From positions 1 through 64,000 of the forward strand of contig JAIVFJ010000063.1 in NCBI GenBank assembly GCA_025765615.1: DNA of 64,000 nucleotides, in the 5' to 3' direction. This stretch comes from Zopfochytrium polystomum (lineage: Eukaryota > Chytridiomycota > Chytridiomycetes > Chytridiales > Chytridiaceae). Both the position numbers and the translations under genes were made by a program. This document shows positions 1 through 11,557 of this stretch, piece by piece; position 1 is the stretch's first letter; every line of letters starts with the position of its first letter. The notes beneath the pieces are model-generated. The model did no database searches. It saw nothing but the letters and a program-made list of their open reading frames with translations, and was not told where the DNA came from.

Positions 1-1087
1 AGCAACTCGACACAACCACAGGAAGGTGTCAGGATAGACAAGTGAGGAGTCTCTCTCTCTATCTCACTTGATCGATTGAGCAGGTGTGGAGGGGGGCGGG
101 GAGCCCCCTGACTGAAAAAACAACCCTGCTTCTCTCTCCCTCCCTCTCTCCCTCCTGACCTCTCTCTCTCACTCTCTCTCTTTTGCATTTCAATCATGCT
201 CTAAAAACTAAAAATGGAATTAAGTCAACGGGCTGTCTGTCTATAAGAGTGGCAGTCAACGGGTTGTCTGTCTATCTCCCTATCTCTGTCTCTGGGAGTG
301 CCAGTCAATGGGCTGTGTGTCTCAATATCTATCTCTCTGTCTCTTTGCAGTCTGTGCCTTAACAGGCGCTGTAGGGTACTACTTCAAAACACTCCCTCCG
401 TCTGTCTCCTTCCGAAGCAAGCTGCTCTACTCAAGGGACCAAAGTGTGCATCAGTGTCTCCAACTTTGTGTGAATGTTGCTTTTCCCCTTCTTTGAAGAT
501 TTGCAACCAACCCAAAAGGAGAAGCAAGGGGTGGATGGGAGGCTGCAGCCCCTCTTCCTTGGGGTCACTGGGAGGAGGAGCCAACTGAAATGAAATATAT
601 TGGTTAATGATTTTGCAAAGTCAATGGGCTGTTGTCTATCTATCAATCAATGACTGGCTTAGAACGTCGTATCACGTCGTCTTTGTGCCGGTGGGAGAGC
701 TCAAAGTGTGGGTGGTCACTGTGGACTTTGTTTTTTTGGCCCTGGTGGAAAACAATAACAAAATGAAAAAATTGACAAAAAAAACAATTAGACTTGGCCT
801 CATATGAGTCCATATTGAGTCCATATTGAGTCCATATTGAGTCCATATTGAGTCCATATGTGTGGACTCAATAGTGAATGAAAACCATAACAAAAACAAT
901 AAAATTGACAAAAAAAAACAATTAAGGAGACACAAAATGGACTCATTAATAGGACTTGATAGTGTGGACTTGATAGTGGCCCCACTTTCACTAAGTGGCC
1001 CACTTTCACTAAGTAGGGCCCGGATTGATATGTCTAGGGCCCAGATCCCAGGGTCAAAGGAGTGAGCATAGTCTCACATCCTCGCGA
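1..1087. other. Non-coding left flank, C/T-rich low complexity
   Basis: No convincing gene is seen here. The first 350 bases are rich in CT dinucleotide runs and contain several diverged copies of a motif like agtcaacgggctgtctgtct (about 223, 253, 303 and 620). The short open frames are simple-sequence artefacts. Similarity to the 3' flanks of the other NLR copies begins only at about 1088. Confidence 0.6.
803..860. repeat. 11-bp minisatellite
   Basis: About five tandem copies of an 11-bp unit (ttgagtccata) run almost without change. The array lies just downstream of the NLR-A 3' end and matches no other repeat in the window. Confidence 0.85.
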
Positions 1088-1168
1088 CCCTGTGACGCTG
1101 TAAGGCCTCACAACCACAACCTCCAAAGTCTTATAAACGAAACCACACCTTCCATAACAAAAACAAAA

Positions 1169-4100
1169 TCAAAACTGAATGACTGAAGAAAAGCCACTGC
1201 CAAGAAGAAGAATTGAATGTTTGGTGAGGAGTTGCTGGTCAACTCGAAATTCAGGAGAGAGCCAGCAAAGGACTTTGGTGGTGGTGGGGGAGAACCAAAC
1301 ACCATTATTCATAACAGACGCAGAAGCAGTTTGGCCATCCTGCAGTTTCTTCCCTGACACATAGCGAACACAAAAACTCGATTTCTGGTGGCAGGAAACG
1401 GTTTCAGAAAGCTCAGCATTCTCTTGTACTTGGAGTCCAGTTGCAAGATCGATGCACTTTGCTTTTCCATTCTGGTCCCTCAAAACAACAGAATGCCCAT
1501 CAGCGCTGAATCCATCAGATAATCTGAAAGAGAAACCATCAAGCTTGTACATCAACTGCCAGTGGGCTTTGGTTAACTTCTTAAACCAGCTTAAATAAGC
1601 TCTGCCAGTGGAAACATTCCAAATCCTGACTGTCTTGTCATCACTTCCAGACACAACAAACTGCCCATCAGGACTGAATGCTGCAGTTCTGACCCAATTA
1701 GTGTGTCCCACCAGATTGTGCATCTCCTGGCCAGTGGTCGCATTCCAGATCCTGACTGTCCAGTCATCACTTCCAGACACAACAAACTGCCCATCAGGAC
1801 TGAATGCTGCAGTTCTGACATAATCACTGTGCCCCTCCAGCTTGTGCATCTCCTGGCCAGTGGATGCATTCCAAATCCTGAGTGTCTTGTCATCACTTCC
1901 AGACACAACAAACAGCCCATCAGGACTGAATGCTGCCGAGTTGATCCAATCAGTGTGTCCCACCAACTTGTGCATCTCCTGGCCAGTGGATGCATTCCAA
2001 ATCCTGACTGTCCTGTCTGCACTTCCAGACACAACAAACTGTCCATCAGGACTGAATGCTGCAGAGAGGACAAAATCAGAGTGTCCCTCAAGAACATTCA
2101 TGCAAGCAGGCCAATCTGTTGGCTGCCCCTTCACAACTCGTGGGCATGGCACACCATGTGGCACCTTCTCCACAAATTTCTTGTGAAATTCAGAACCACT
2201 TGGAGAGAATGGAACAGCAGTGAAATAAACCTGCAATGCTGATGCCTTGAGTGGAATGAGAAACTTTTGCAAAACTCTTTTCATGTCTGACAGCAATGTG
2301 ACCAAATCTTTCTTTCCAGAACCATTCAGCAAAGTCTGAAGTTTCGTCATGGCAGGGATCACCAGATTGAGTGAATCCAACAAGCTGCAGGCCTCCAGGA
2401 AGTGATGTCCATGATTTTCAAGAAAATCTTGCAACTCCTCCAAAAAACTGTTTGAGGTTGTCTGATTCTCCACTGAACAGGTCTTTGGGGAGAGTTCCCT
2501 TGAGGCGTCAAAGCAGTGCTCCCAGAAGTGCTTCACTGCATATCTGACATGCTCTGGGACGCCTTTTGCAACTTTTTCATTGAATTCAGGGATCTCAGTG
2601 TGAAACTCGTCAAATGGCAGATCGCACATGTTGAACTTCAGGTTCTTGTTCAGTGCACTGATGCACAGACTCGCAAATTGTGCGTGTCCACCATTCAACT
2701 CAATCCTGACAGACAGTGCACATCGGGATGGATCTGTCAGGTAATCTTTCACAGACTTGTGGAAAAGCCTGATCTTCTTTGAGGAGCCATCAAGCACAAG
2801 GATGGGATCAAGCATGCGGATGGATCTCTTCACGTTTCCAGGGCTTTTGCCATCCAGGAGCGACACCATGGCTGCTGCAGTCAGTGGTTCATAGGCAAGG
2901 ACAATGATGGACAGCACGGTATGAAGCAAGGACTCCAACTGGCTCAACTTGGCTGAGTCCAAAATGCCAGCAAAGATCCTGTCATACATCTTATCAATGC
3001 GGCCATTCAGTTTGTCCCCCTCTGGCAGAGCATTGATTTCATCAAGAGTGATGACCTCTGTGTGGGAATCCCTCAGGTAGGTGCAAGCAGTCACAAGCCA
3101 GACAAAAATCCCAGACGACTTTGACACAAGAATCTTGGACCCATCATCCACCACAGATTGCTCAGCATTCAATGTAATCAGGAAACTCCGCGTGTACTCA
3201 ATCTGATCCTTGATGTTGTCTTCATCAGTCGGCTCAATTTCAGTGACAGGAATTGTCTCAAAGGCCTTTGAAATGTCTTCTTCAGGGCGTCCAGTCACCA
3301 GCAACTTCACATTGGGAGGAAGCAGCCTGTTCAACTCCTGAAACACTGCCAGGATTTCAACTCGCTTTCCAATGGCACCGCACTCATCCAGGGCATCCAC
3401 AACCAGTACCACAGGGTCATTCAGCTTCTTGGCATCAACAACACTCTTCAATGGCTCAACAAGCAGCAGTTTCATCATCTCAAACACAGATCTGGACAGA
3501 ATATCTGGATTGTCTTGCTTGACTTGAAGAAGAATCTTTCCAAAGTGAATACTGAACTTTGCAAGGCTGTAAGCAAGGGTCAGCACCAGATTGCGTGCAC
3601 TGTTTCGACGCTCGTCATCATGCTTGCAGAAGAACAAGCCGCCAAGCATGCCAGAAGCCTCAAGCTCTCTGGAAACCATGGCAGCCATCACAGACTTGCC
3701 CACTCCAGCCACCCCTTTCAACCACATCACCCTGTTGGTGCTGGCTGCGGATAGATCTGATGGAGACAGGAAGTCAAATACTTTTCTGAGAAGCCACTGC
3801 CTGGATCCAGTAAGCACATCCTTCAGGAGAGCCTGCCTCTCATCATCCATGAGCTCAGACAGGGGAGTCAGCCACTTTTCCAATCCATTCAATTCAGATC
3901 TGGAGAGTGAAATTTCTCTACTTGGGTCGGGTGTCTTCTGCTCAGCCTTCCTGCGACTGTACACTTCTCTTGCAGCTGTGACAATCCTGTAGTGATACAA
4001 GCTTAGTGTGGGAGAAGCGCTGATGAAAGGTGCATACTTTGGAACATCACTGTCTGGATAGGCAAAGCAACCATTCAGTTCCAGGACCATCCTCACAGTA

Positions 4101-5229
4101 TCAGACACATTGTGGCGGCGAGGGCTCAGAGGATGTGCATGAGGCAAGTCAGGTAACTTGGCATCAAAAGCGCTGAACTTTTTTATCAACAACTCCTTAG
4201 TCCCATCTTCCAGAGTGGCAGTCACCTGCCCTGCAAGAAGAACAGGCAGAATGTCAACACTTCTCTCTTCCTTCATCTGGAGTGCAAGTTCCCACTAATA
4301 ATCACTTTTAGCATCTCAAAGTCAAGTCAAAGAAATCACCTCCAACAAGCAATTGTCAGGCTTTGTGTGAGCCTCATGCATCCGCTTCATGCTTGCATCA
4401 GAGCAAAGCAGGATTATGACTGAAGAATGGAACAGGCCAGACATGAAATTGATATCCCACTTCTGGCCATAAGCAAGGCACTTTGCGTCCCAAAAAGCAT
4501 GTCGACCAGCCATTTTGGTTTCTTCCGGAAGAATGGTGCCAGTGTAAGAGTTTGCCAAAGCTGAAGCAATTTCATGGAAGAGAAATCCTGCAAAAACTTT
4601 CTCTGACGCCTGCCGGTAGCTGTTCAAGCGTCAGATTCTGTGGTAACACAATCACCCAACACAGACCTAATAAAGAAAGGGTGCTTTTGAACACTGGTCT
4701 CACATTTCCAATCAGCTGGAATCAACCGCATCCACTTATCTGATGGAGAATTTGAAACAGCAAGGGTAAGTCGCTAATGATCATTCCTAAACTTCACAAC
4801 TCACCCTTGTTGGGCACCAGGCTCTCATCAAAGCTATCACCGTTAGCTGCAGCAGTAGTGGTTGTGCCAGCTCCAGATGATGCAGCTGGAACAGTTTGGG
4901 TTGCTCCAGAAGGGTTCGAAACTGGCACAGCAAGCACCTTCAAAATTTTCAGAAAGAAATATAAAAGCAGAACAACTGATGAGAAGCAAACTTACATTCC
5001 ACTTGAAGTTCTGAGAAAGAAGGCTTGCCAGGTCGTCTTTCACATCAAGGATCATTTTACGACCAGTTGCAGAGTCCAGGTACACCAATTCAATAGGACC
5101 AGCAATATTCCAGCGTGAAGCCACAAGCTGGTGCAGATCGTCGAAGCCGGTGCTGGCAGGAACTTCAATCTTCCTTCCAGTATCGCCAAGCTCAAAAACC
5201 ACAGTCCAAGAAATCACTCGGCTCGCCAT
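1169..5229 (-). CDS. NLR-A: beta-grasp-TIR-NACHT-WD40 receptor (5 exons)
   Basis: Predicted intracellular NLR-type immune or allorecognition receptor of 1281 residues. Exons on the minus strand: 5229-4996, 4937-4805, 4739-4667, 4619-4340, 4294-1169. The introns are 58, 65, 47 and 45 nt, all GT-AG, and the summed length is a multiple of three. Residues 1-78 resemble a PB1/ubiquitin-like fold. Residues 79-122 are an Ala/Thr/Ser linker. The TIR domain runs from about 144 to 270, with box 1 FFISYRQASEK, the mid motif FWDAKCL and a C-terminal LLEWELAL. The NACHT P-loop GVAGVGKS is at 434-441 and Walker B LVVDALDECG at 537-546. Four WD40 repeats occupy 975-1137 and a conserved tail 1138-1281. The TIR class can act as an NADase or scaffold, and NACHT drives NTP-dependent oligomerisation (family knowledge). 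The start is the first Met of the exon that encodes the beta-grasp domain. All five exons are open, so the gene looks intact. Naming the first domain is the weakest part. Confidence 0.85.
1604..2092 (-). repeat. WD40-coding 126-bp repeat array, 4 units (NLR-A)
   Basis: Four near-identical 126-bp units each encode one 42-residue WD40 repeat with a fixed frame (SAAFSPDG, FVVSGS, TVRIWNAS). Variation is concentrated just after the GH dipeptide and around the SGS-x-D-x-T positions. Repeat 3 begins LEGHSDYVRT, a signature also found in repeat 8 of NLR-C. Confidence 0.9.
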
Positions 5230-7901
5230 AATTCTTCAAAAGCACAATCAATCGCAGGTTCTGTGAAAAGGAAATGACAGTTAGATTGGGGGCAACCAGA
5301 GAAGAGAGAGATTTGGAAAACGGGGCATTAGGAGGGTGAGACAGTTTAAAGGAGAGTATTTGCGTTAGCTTTAGCAACGGAACAGCTAATATTCAGAAGT
5401 TTCTTTGAAGCATGTTGAAATTGAACATAGTTAGCAGCATGGACACTGTTGCCAGAGTCTCCTTCCTGAAGCAGATGTAGAGCATTGCTGATGATCCTGG
5501 CACAAACACTCTGTCCATATTGTCAGAGGGGAACTCATCACCACAGTCTCTGCCCCGCTAACAGAAACAAGATATCTTACAAATCACTGTGGTAAAACGG
5601 ACAACTGTTGACGTCGACGAGAGGCTTTGCAGATCTGTTGACGAGGTCAGGTGGGGCTGTCCGTACTGGAGCAGCTGACGATGTCGTTGTTGCTGCAGTC
5701 GGAACGGTCTCTGACGCCGAAAAATGCCAGACAGAGCCACCGCCGGATGGGCGATTGCCCGCCAATATGAGCGAGGAAACGGCCGCAGCGGCGGCGGTTT
5801 TGATGAAGGTGGATGGGTGACGGGAACGATGGTGGGACCTGGATCTCGTGCGTGTGAGGCAGCTGCGGCTGGGGGTTGCGGCGGCTGCGGCTTCGGTGTC
5901 GGGTTCCGCCTCTTGTTCAAGCGAAAATGCAATATGCGATCTCCAAGGTTCGTTGCTCGACATATCGCTGCCGACACCACGCTCAAGCTGAGGCGAATCC
6001 GCCGTAAACAAGACGCCGAGGGTGGCCCGCCCTGCCCCGTGCGCGCGCCGACCTGGCCTGCGTGGGAGGCAGCTGCGACTGGGTTGCGATGCGACGTCCA
6101 CAGCTTCGGCCGGGTTCCTCCTCAAATTCATCCGAACCTGCAAAAATGAGATCTGCTAGGTCCGCCGCTCGACATATCACTGCCGACACCGCGCTGAAGC
6201 TGAGGCCAATCCGCCGTCAACCAGACGCTGAGGGTGGCCCACCCCACAGCTTGCGGAGAGGGAGGCGGCTGGGCGGATGCTGAAGCTGGCGTCGCCTTGT
6301 ACTCGACATTTCTACGAGGTTGCGCCGTGGGTGCAACCGTTTGGGTTAGACCGTCGAGCTCGCTCACTCCGTATCAACGTCCAATTTAAGGCCTCTTCAT
6401 GCTCCTGTTCCGCCTCTCCGCTTGCTCGTCGCTAGTCCGCTCCGTCTCGCGCCCGATCGCTACCTCGTCGATTGACAGCGCCGCAGCGCTGGAAAACTGC
6501 CGGAGAGACGCCTTGTGATTTACGGTGATCCTCATCAGGGCAAGGAACTTCGCAAGAAAAGTGGCTGCAGCCACTCGCAACACTCACCCAACAGCCTGCC
6601 GGCTTCAATCGTTCGTACGACCCATTAAGACGGCGACAAACGAAGGAACCGGTTGGAGGGCCAAGAGAGCTTGCAAAAGCCCGCGTCGAGTGCGTTGCTC
6701 AGAGAGCTGGCGAGGGTCTGGCAGCAAACGTGAGGAGAAGAGCGAGCGGATTGGATTTTTGGCCTACTGCATTCCTTTTGATTCGCTTGCTCGACAGAAG
6801 GAAGTAATTCTTAGATCCGTTGAGAAGAATCGTCCCTTGTCCTGGCCGATGTTGGATCCATCCGGTAGCCTTGGCGGATCCGTGGAAAGCGCCTGCTTTG
6901 GGGGCGGGGGGCCGGGGGGGGCCAGGGGGGCGGGGAGGAAGGCGGTCGGGCATGGGTCGATCGGCGCTCACCTCTTCGGTTCGTTTTCGTTTTTCCTTTG
7001 GTTTTTTTTTTTTTTTCACTCTTTGCCTGTCTCCTTGTCTGTCTGTCTGACTGTCTGCCTGTCTCTCTGTCTCTCCCGTCCCTCAATCGCCCTCCGCTCC
7101 CCTTATTGGTTGGTATTGATATAATATTGCAGTACCGGATACCACCATGGCTACCCCCACTTCGCCACGGTACGCATCCCTCCCTCCTCCTCCCCCTCCT
7201 CCTCCTCTTCTTCGCCCTGTCTCTATGCCCCGAGGTTCTCGTACAGCAAACCAACTTTTTTTTCTTCTTCTTCTTCCCCCTCTCCTCAACCCCCCCTCTC
7301 AATCGCCTCGTTCATTCTATCCATCCCGCCACCGTCCACCGTCCAACTCTGCTCGAGTCTATCAAATCAAATCAATCCATCAATGAAAAAATCCACGGAA
7401 TCATCGAAATCGTGCGAAATGAGAGCGGGGTGGGACAGAGAAGGGGGTGGTGCGGGGGAAAAAGGGGGGCGGGGTTGGGCGGTTGGGGGGGGACGGGGCA
7501 AAGCAACAACGCGGACAGTTACGACGCGAGGAGTTGGGGGGAGAGAGGGGAGGAAAGGAAAACAACCGACGGGTAGGGGAAAAAAAAAGGGAAAAAGAAG
7601 GGTCAAGGGTGCATATGGGAAGGGAGGGACAGACGAAAACGACGCATCAGAGGGGAGAGGTAGAAAAAAAAAAGAAAAACAAAAATATAGAGGAGGCGGG
7701 GAGAATAGAGAGCGAGATAGAGAGCGAGCGTGAGGAGGGAAATGAAAAAACGATGTTGCGGTGAAAAAAAAAAAAAGGAAAAAAAAAAAAGAAGAAAAGA
7801 GTTATAGAAACACAAGGGTCATAGGCGGTAAGCAGGGGGTAACACAAGAGAGAGAAATCGAGATCGAGAGACGGAAAAAACAGACAGAACTAATCACCGC
7901 G
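5230..7901. other. Intergenic GC-rich region, 5' flank of NLR-A
   Basis: The first 150-200 bases upstream of NLR-A resemble the upstream region of NLR-B at 32224-32380, so they probably hold the shared promoter. The rest is GC-rich, with C/T and A/G simple sequence at 7000-7800. A stretch near 6826-6990 resembles 32620-32770 upstream of NLR-B. Long open frames on both strands are of low complexity and I recognise no protein in them. One short minus-strand frame near 6386-6583 looks faintly like a mitochondrial presequence, but nothing supports a gene there. Confidence 0.5.
5955..6240. repeat. Diverged tandem duplication, period about 212 bp
   Basis: A 74-bp segment at 5955-6028 recurs at 6167-6240 with a modest number of mismatches; both begin gctcgacatatc and end gagggtggccc. 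Weaker similarity extends on either side, which suggests an old tandem duplication upstream of NLR-A. Confidence 0.75.
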
Positions 7902-9888
7902 TCACGTCACGTACGACGACATGGTCCCCTGCGACTCGGCGTACACCGTCCCGCGGTTATTATCGTACCCTCCGTTGTAGCCCCCACCTTCGCGCACGAG
8001 GCTGCTCGTCCGCCGCCCGACCGTGCCCCCCGAATACTCTGTCGTCGCGCTGCCCGCAGAGTACATCGTGTTCCTCCCCACCGCTCCCCCCGGCACCCCC
8101 AAAAACCCGGCCCCGGCGCCGCCCGCGGCCGCCGCGACCACCTCGTCTCCCCAACTCCCCGCCCCTCCACCAGAGGGAGCGCCCACCGGCCCCAGACACG
8201 ACATTGGGAACGCGCCCTCGGCTCTCGTGGTCGTGTTGACGCCGTAGCCCCAGCCGTCGTCAAACTGAGCGCGCACTTGCACAACGTCGCCAGGGTACAG
8301 GTGGATCTCATCCGACATGGTCGGGATGTACGTGAACACGGCCTGCAGCGTCTCGCTCGGGATACTGCTACCGCCGGACGGTGCTGATGCAGCGACCGGC
8401 GGTGGCAGACCGGACTTGACGTCCGTCGCGCCCTTGCCCGCAAACACGCCGGCCGCCGCCGCCGACGCCATTTGCTGCTGCTGCTGCTGTTGCTGCCCGG
8501 CAGGCACCGGCGGCAGCCTCCTCGCACCCCCACCGCCGCCGCCACCAGGAGACGTGACGGCGGCCGCCGCCGCCGACGCCGCCGACGGGAACGGGTTCCT
8601 CAGCGCCGGGCCCGCCAAATCCGCCGACGCGCTACCTGCGACGCGGAACCCCTGCTGTTGCTGCTGCTGCATCTGCATCTGCTGCTGTTGCATCGACTGC
8701 ATCTGCTGCAGTTGCGTCTGCTTGAGGTACCCCGCGGCCGCGGTGTTGTACGCCTTTTGCTCCTCCAGCTGGCGGCGAGCGGCCGCCGCAGCGCTCGAGC
8801 GCCGGCGGAGGCAAATGACCAGGACAAAGACGAGCAGCAGCAAAATGACGGCGGCCGCGACCACGACGCCGATAAACACGGGAAGAGAGAGGCCCAGAAT
8901 GCGCCCGGTGTTGTTGTTATTGTTATTGCCGCCGCCTCCGCCGTCCGGGGCCGGCCCGTTTGTCGCCGTGCCCATTCCGTTAGCGGTGGTGGTGGTGGTC
9001 GCCGTACCGCCACCTGTTCCTGTCGTCACGGTGGCGGTCGTGGCGGTGCCGGACGTCGTGCCCGCTCCGCCCGTCGTCGTCGACGCCGTCGTTGTCGCAG
9101 TGCCGACGCCAGCGACTTTTGCACAGCACGCGGTGGTAGGGTTCGCGGCGCAGAACGCGACCGCGGGCGCGTTCCTTGTAAAGCCGCAATTCAGATCCTC
9201 CATCGACCCGGGGTCGGCCACGACGCACGCGGGCGGGCCCGCCGCGGCCGGCATAGCGTTCAACCTCGCCAAAAAAGTCGTCGACTGCACCACAATATCG
9301 CTCCTCCTGGCCTTGGCCGCTGCATCCAAACCCCCGCCCCCATCCTGCGTGCACACATTCGGATCTCTAAACGTGGCGACCAACGAATTCAAAAACGCAT
9401 TCGCGGACGTCACACACGTCGTCGCGGTGACCGTTGCGCCGTTGTTGTTGCATCCGTAGTCGCGGGACGAGACGTCAACGACAGTGCCGCAGAGGGCGGT
9501 CATGTGGTACTGGAGGGAAGTGCCGGCGTAGTTGGGGCAGGCGAAAGTGGCGGCGAAGGAGGCGGCGGCGGCGGGGACGGTGTCGTTTTGCGAGGCGATG
9601 TAGGCGTCGAAGGAGGCGAGGTCGGTGAAGAGGCCGAGCGCGGTCGACGCGCTGTATGCTGTGTGGGAGTGTGATTTTGTGGGTGGTCGTTGTATCGATA
9701 AGCGGATGCGTGGCACACAACACACAACACACACACCTCGCTCCCCCATCGCTATCGCTCACTCACTCACCGGCCCACGAGCGACACTGCGTAGTTCCCG
9801 CCAGCGGGATGCACGTCGTGCCCGTCGTTGTTTGCGCCATCGTCATCGCGGCCGGTGATGCCAGCATCACCACCGCGCCCGCGACCAT
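7902..9888 (-). CDS. Single-pass membrane protein with cytoplasmic SH3 domain
   Basis: Two exons (9888-9771 and 9658-7902), with a 112-nt intron that has a gtgagtg donor and a cacag acceptor, give 624 residues. Residues 1-19 form a signal peptide (MVAGAVVMLASPAAMTMAQ). A Cys-rich ectodomain follows to about residue 228, then a Thr/Gly/Asn-rich linker. A hydrophobic segment lies at about 296-323, followed by RRR, so the C-terminus should be cytoplasmic. Gln- and Ala-rich low complexity precedes an SH3 domain at about 478-532 (EIHLYPGDVVQVR, DDGWGYG). Proteins of this layout are common in chytrid fungi. By analogy with fungal SH3 membrane sensors it may link the cell surface to cytoplasmic Pro-rich partners; that role is inferred. 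The start was chosen because it gives a clean signal peptide; the open frame continues upstream through low complexity. Codon use is far more GC-rich than in the NLR genes. Confidence 0.85.
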
Positions 9889-10975
9889 CGCCGCTAAGCG
9901 CCGCCGAGGAGCACGAACCTGCCGCAAACATGGATGCGCGTCGGGACCCGCCGCGACGCACTGCTGCTGCTGATAATGATTATGATGATGAATATGATGT
10001 TGCAGATCCTGCTGCTGCTGGCGGTGATGAACTACTTCTTCTTTTCCCCCCGCTCTCCGGCGGCGGCGGCGCTCTAGTTCGGACGGTGGTCGCACAGAGA
10101 TGGTGGAGGACGACGACAAGCGGCCACGGCGGCGCGATTTCATCGACGCTGGTGGGTATGGCGCACGGATGCGCAGAAGGAGGAATCGGGTGCGACGGCC
10201 GCCGAGCGAGCGCGCGGTGCCGCAGCAGTAGTTGCAGCGGAGCGGCGTGTGGCGGAAGCGGGTGGGTGCTGTTGCTGAGGATGCTGGTGCTGCTGGTGAT
10301 TCCTGCACGCGGCGGCGGCGGCGGCGGCGGCGGTGGGGAAGGCAGATGGGGCGGCGAGACGATGGCGTGAGAAGGGCAGGGTTGCTGCGACAGCGGGTTC
10401 GTTGACGGCTGTGGCTGCGAAGGGATACGTTGGCCGTCGTGGGGGGGAGCGATGGGGTTGTCGTCCTGTGTTCAGGTTGTTGAGGTTGCTCAGGCTGATG
10501 AGGTTGAAGTTGAGGTTGAGGTTGGAGTGGCGGTTGTTGCAGCAGCAGTTGTTGGTGTTGTTGCTGTATTAGGGGGTGGGGGTGCGGGTGCGGCTGCGAT
10601 GGACGATGACAATGGCGGCGATCTGTTTGCGCATGGGCGTGCGAGTGCGGCGGCGGTGAGTCTGCCGCCATTACCGCAAAGTTGAGCTGGAACAGACGGA
10701 GTGTCTCTTTGGGGTGGTATGAGGGGTTGTTGCGCTCAGAGCGTCGCTGATTTGGTATGCAGGTATTGTGTGCAGGGGAGGTAGGTAGGTAGGTAGGTAG
10801 GTAGGTAGGTATGTGGCAAGGGGTAGGTAGGCAGTAAGAAGGGTGGGCGGGCGGGATGGTAAGTTGTTTTGGGGAAGGGAGTCGTTGTTCTACGACTGAA
10901 GGTTGGGTATTTGTTGTTGCCAAGGCGTGTTTTGCGTGGGGGGGTGCAGGACAGAGACAGAGACAGACACAGAGA

Positions 10976-11044
<69 letters not shown>

Positions 11045-11251
11045 GCCGCCGCGCGCCAGAATTGACACAGGGATACAGTGGTGGACAGACAGACAGACAA
11101 ACAAAGGAAAAAAGTCTATATGAACCTATTCGACCAAAGACAAAGCGGCAAGCGCCGCGCCGGGCGAAGGGCGAAGCACACACTTGTTTTGGGCGGCACA
11201 GGTTTTCTCTCTCGCATCGGTCATCCCCAAAACGGGAATCTGTGACCACCT

Positions 11252-11294
<43 letters not shown>

Positions 11295-11553
11295 GCACTA
11301 TCAAGCCAAGCAGCTTTGGAACAGCTTCCGCCGCCCGCCGTCTCCGCGCCCTCCAAAAAAAAAAAAAAAAAAAAAAAAAACACAATGAAATAAACTAGGG
11401 TTGTTGGGTTCTGTCACCAAAGTCAATCTGGACAGTCCATATTTGACAACTCATTGTTGAGGTTGGGTGCAGCGGGTTGAACAAGCAAAAAATAATAAAA
11501 TAATAAGAATGTTCTCATGAAATGGATAATAATCCAGCAACCCTTAAACTGGA
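9889..11553. other. Upstream region of the SH3 gene, simple-sequence rich
   Basis: GC-rich triplet runs lie up to about 10680, followed by microsatellites. The long minus-strand open frame here is His/Gln/Ser/Pro low complexity that extends the SH3 gene frame and is probably untranslated. No other gene is recognised. Confidence 0.6.
10779..11380. repeat. Cluster of four simple repeats
   Basis: This stretch contains an AGGT tetranucleotide run at 10779-10811, a perfect GA dinucleotide run at about 10981-11038, a GACA tetranucleotide run at 11252-11294, and an A26 run at 11355-11380. Open frames across them are artefacts. Confidence 0.95.
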
Positions 11554-11557
11554 TTAA

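Noticed and set aside
4620..4700. Apparent frameshift and stop between the DKW-like exon and the TIR core of NLR-A
   Set aside because: Explained by a short intron; the same junction works in NLR-B with an intron of different length.
6386..6583. Minus-strand frame resembling a mitochondrial presequence
   Set aside because: No ATG at a sensible place, no continuing domain and no splice partner found.
7000..7800. Several 70-190-codon frames downstream of the SH3 gene
   Set aside because: They arise from C/T- and A/G-rich simple sequence and have no conserved features.
9889..11100. Long minus-strand extension of the SH3 gene into a 445-codon frame
   Set aside because: Composed of His/Gln/Ser/Pro runs and a GA microsatellite; it would bury the signal peptide.
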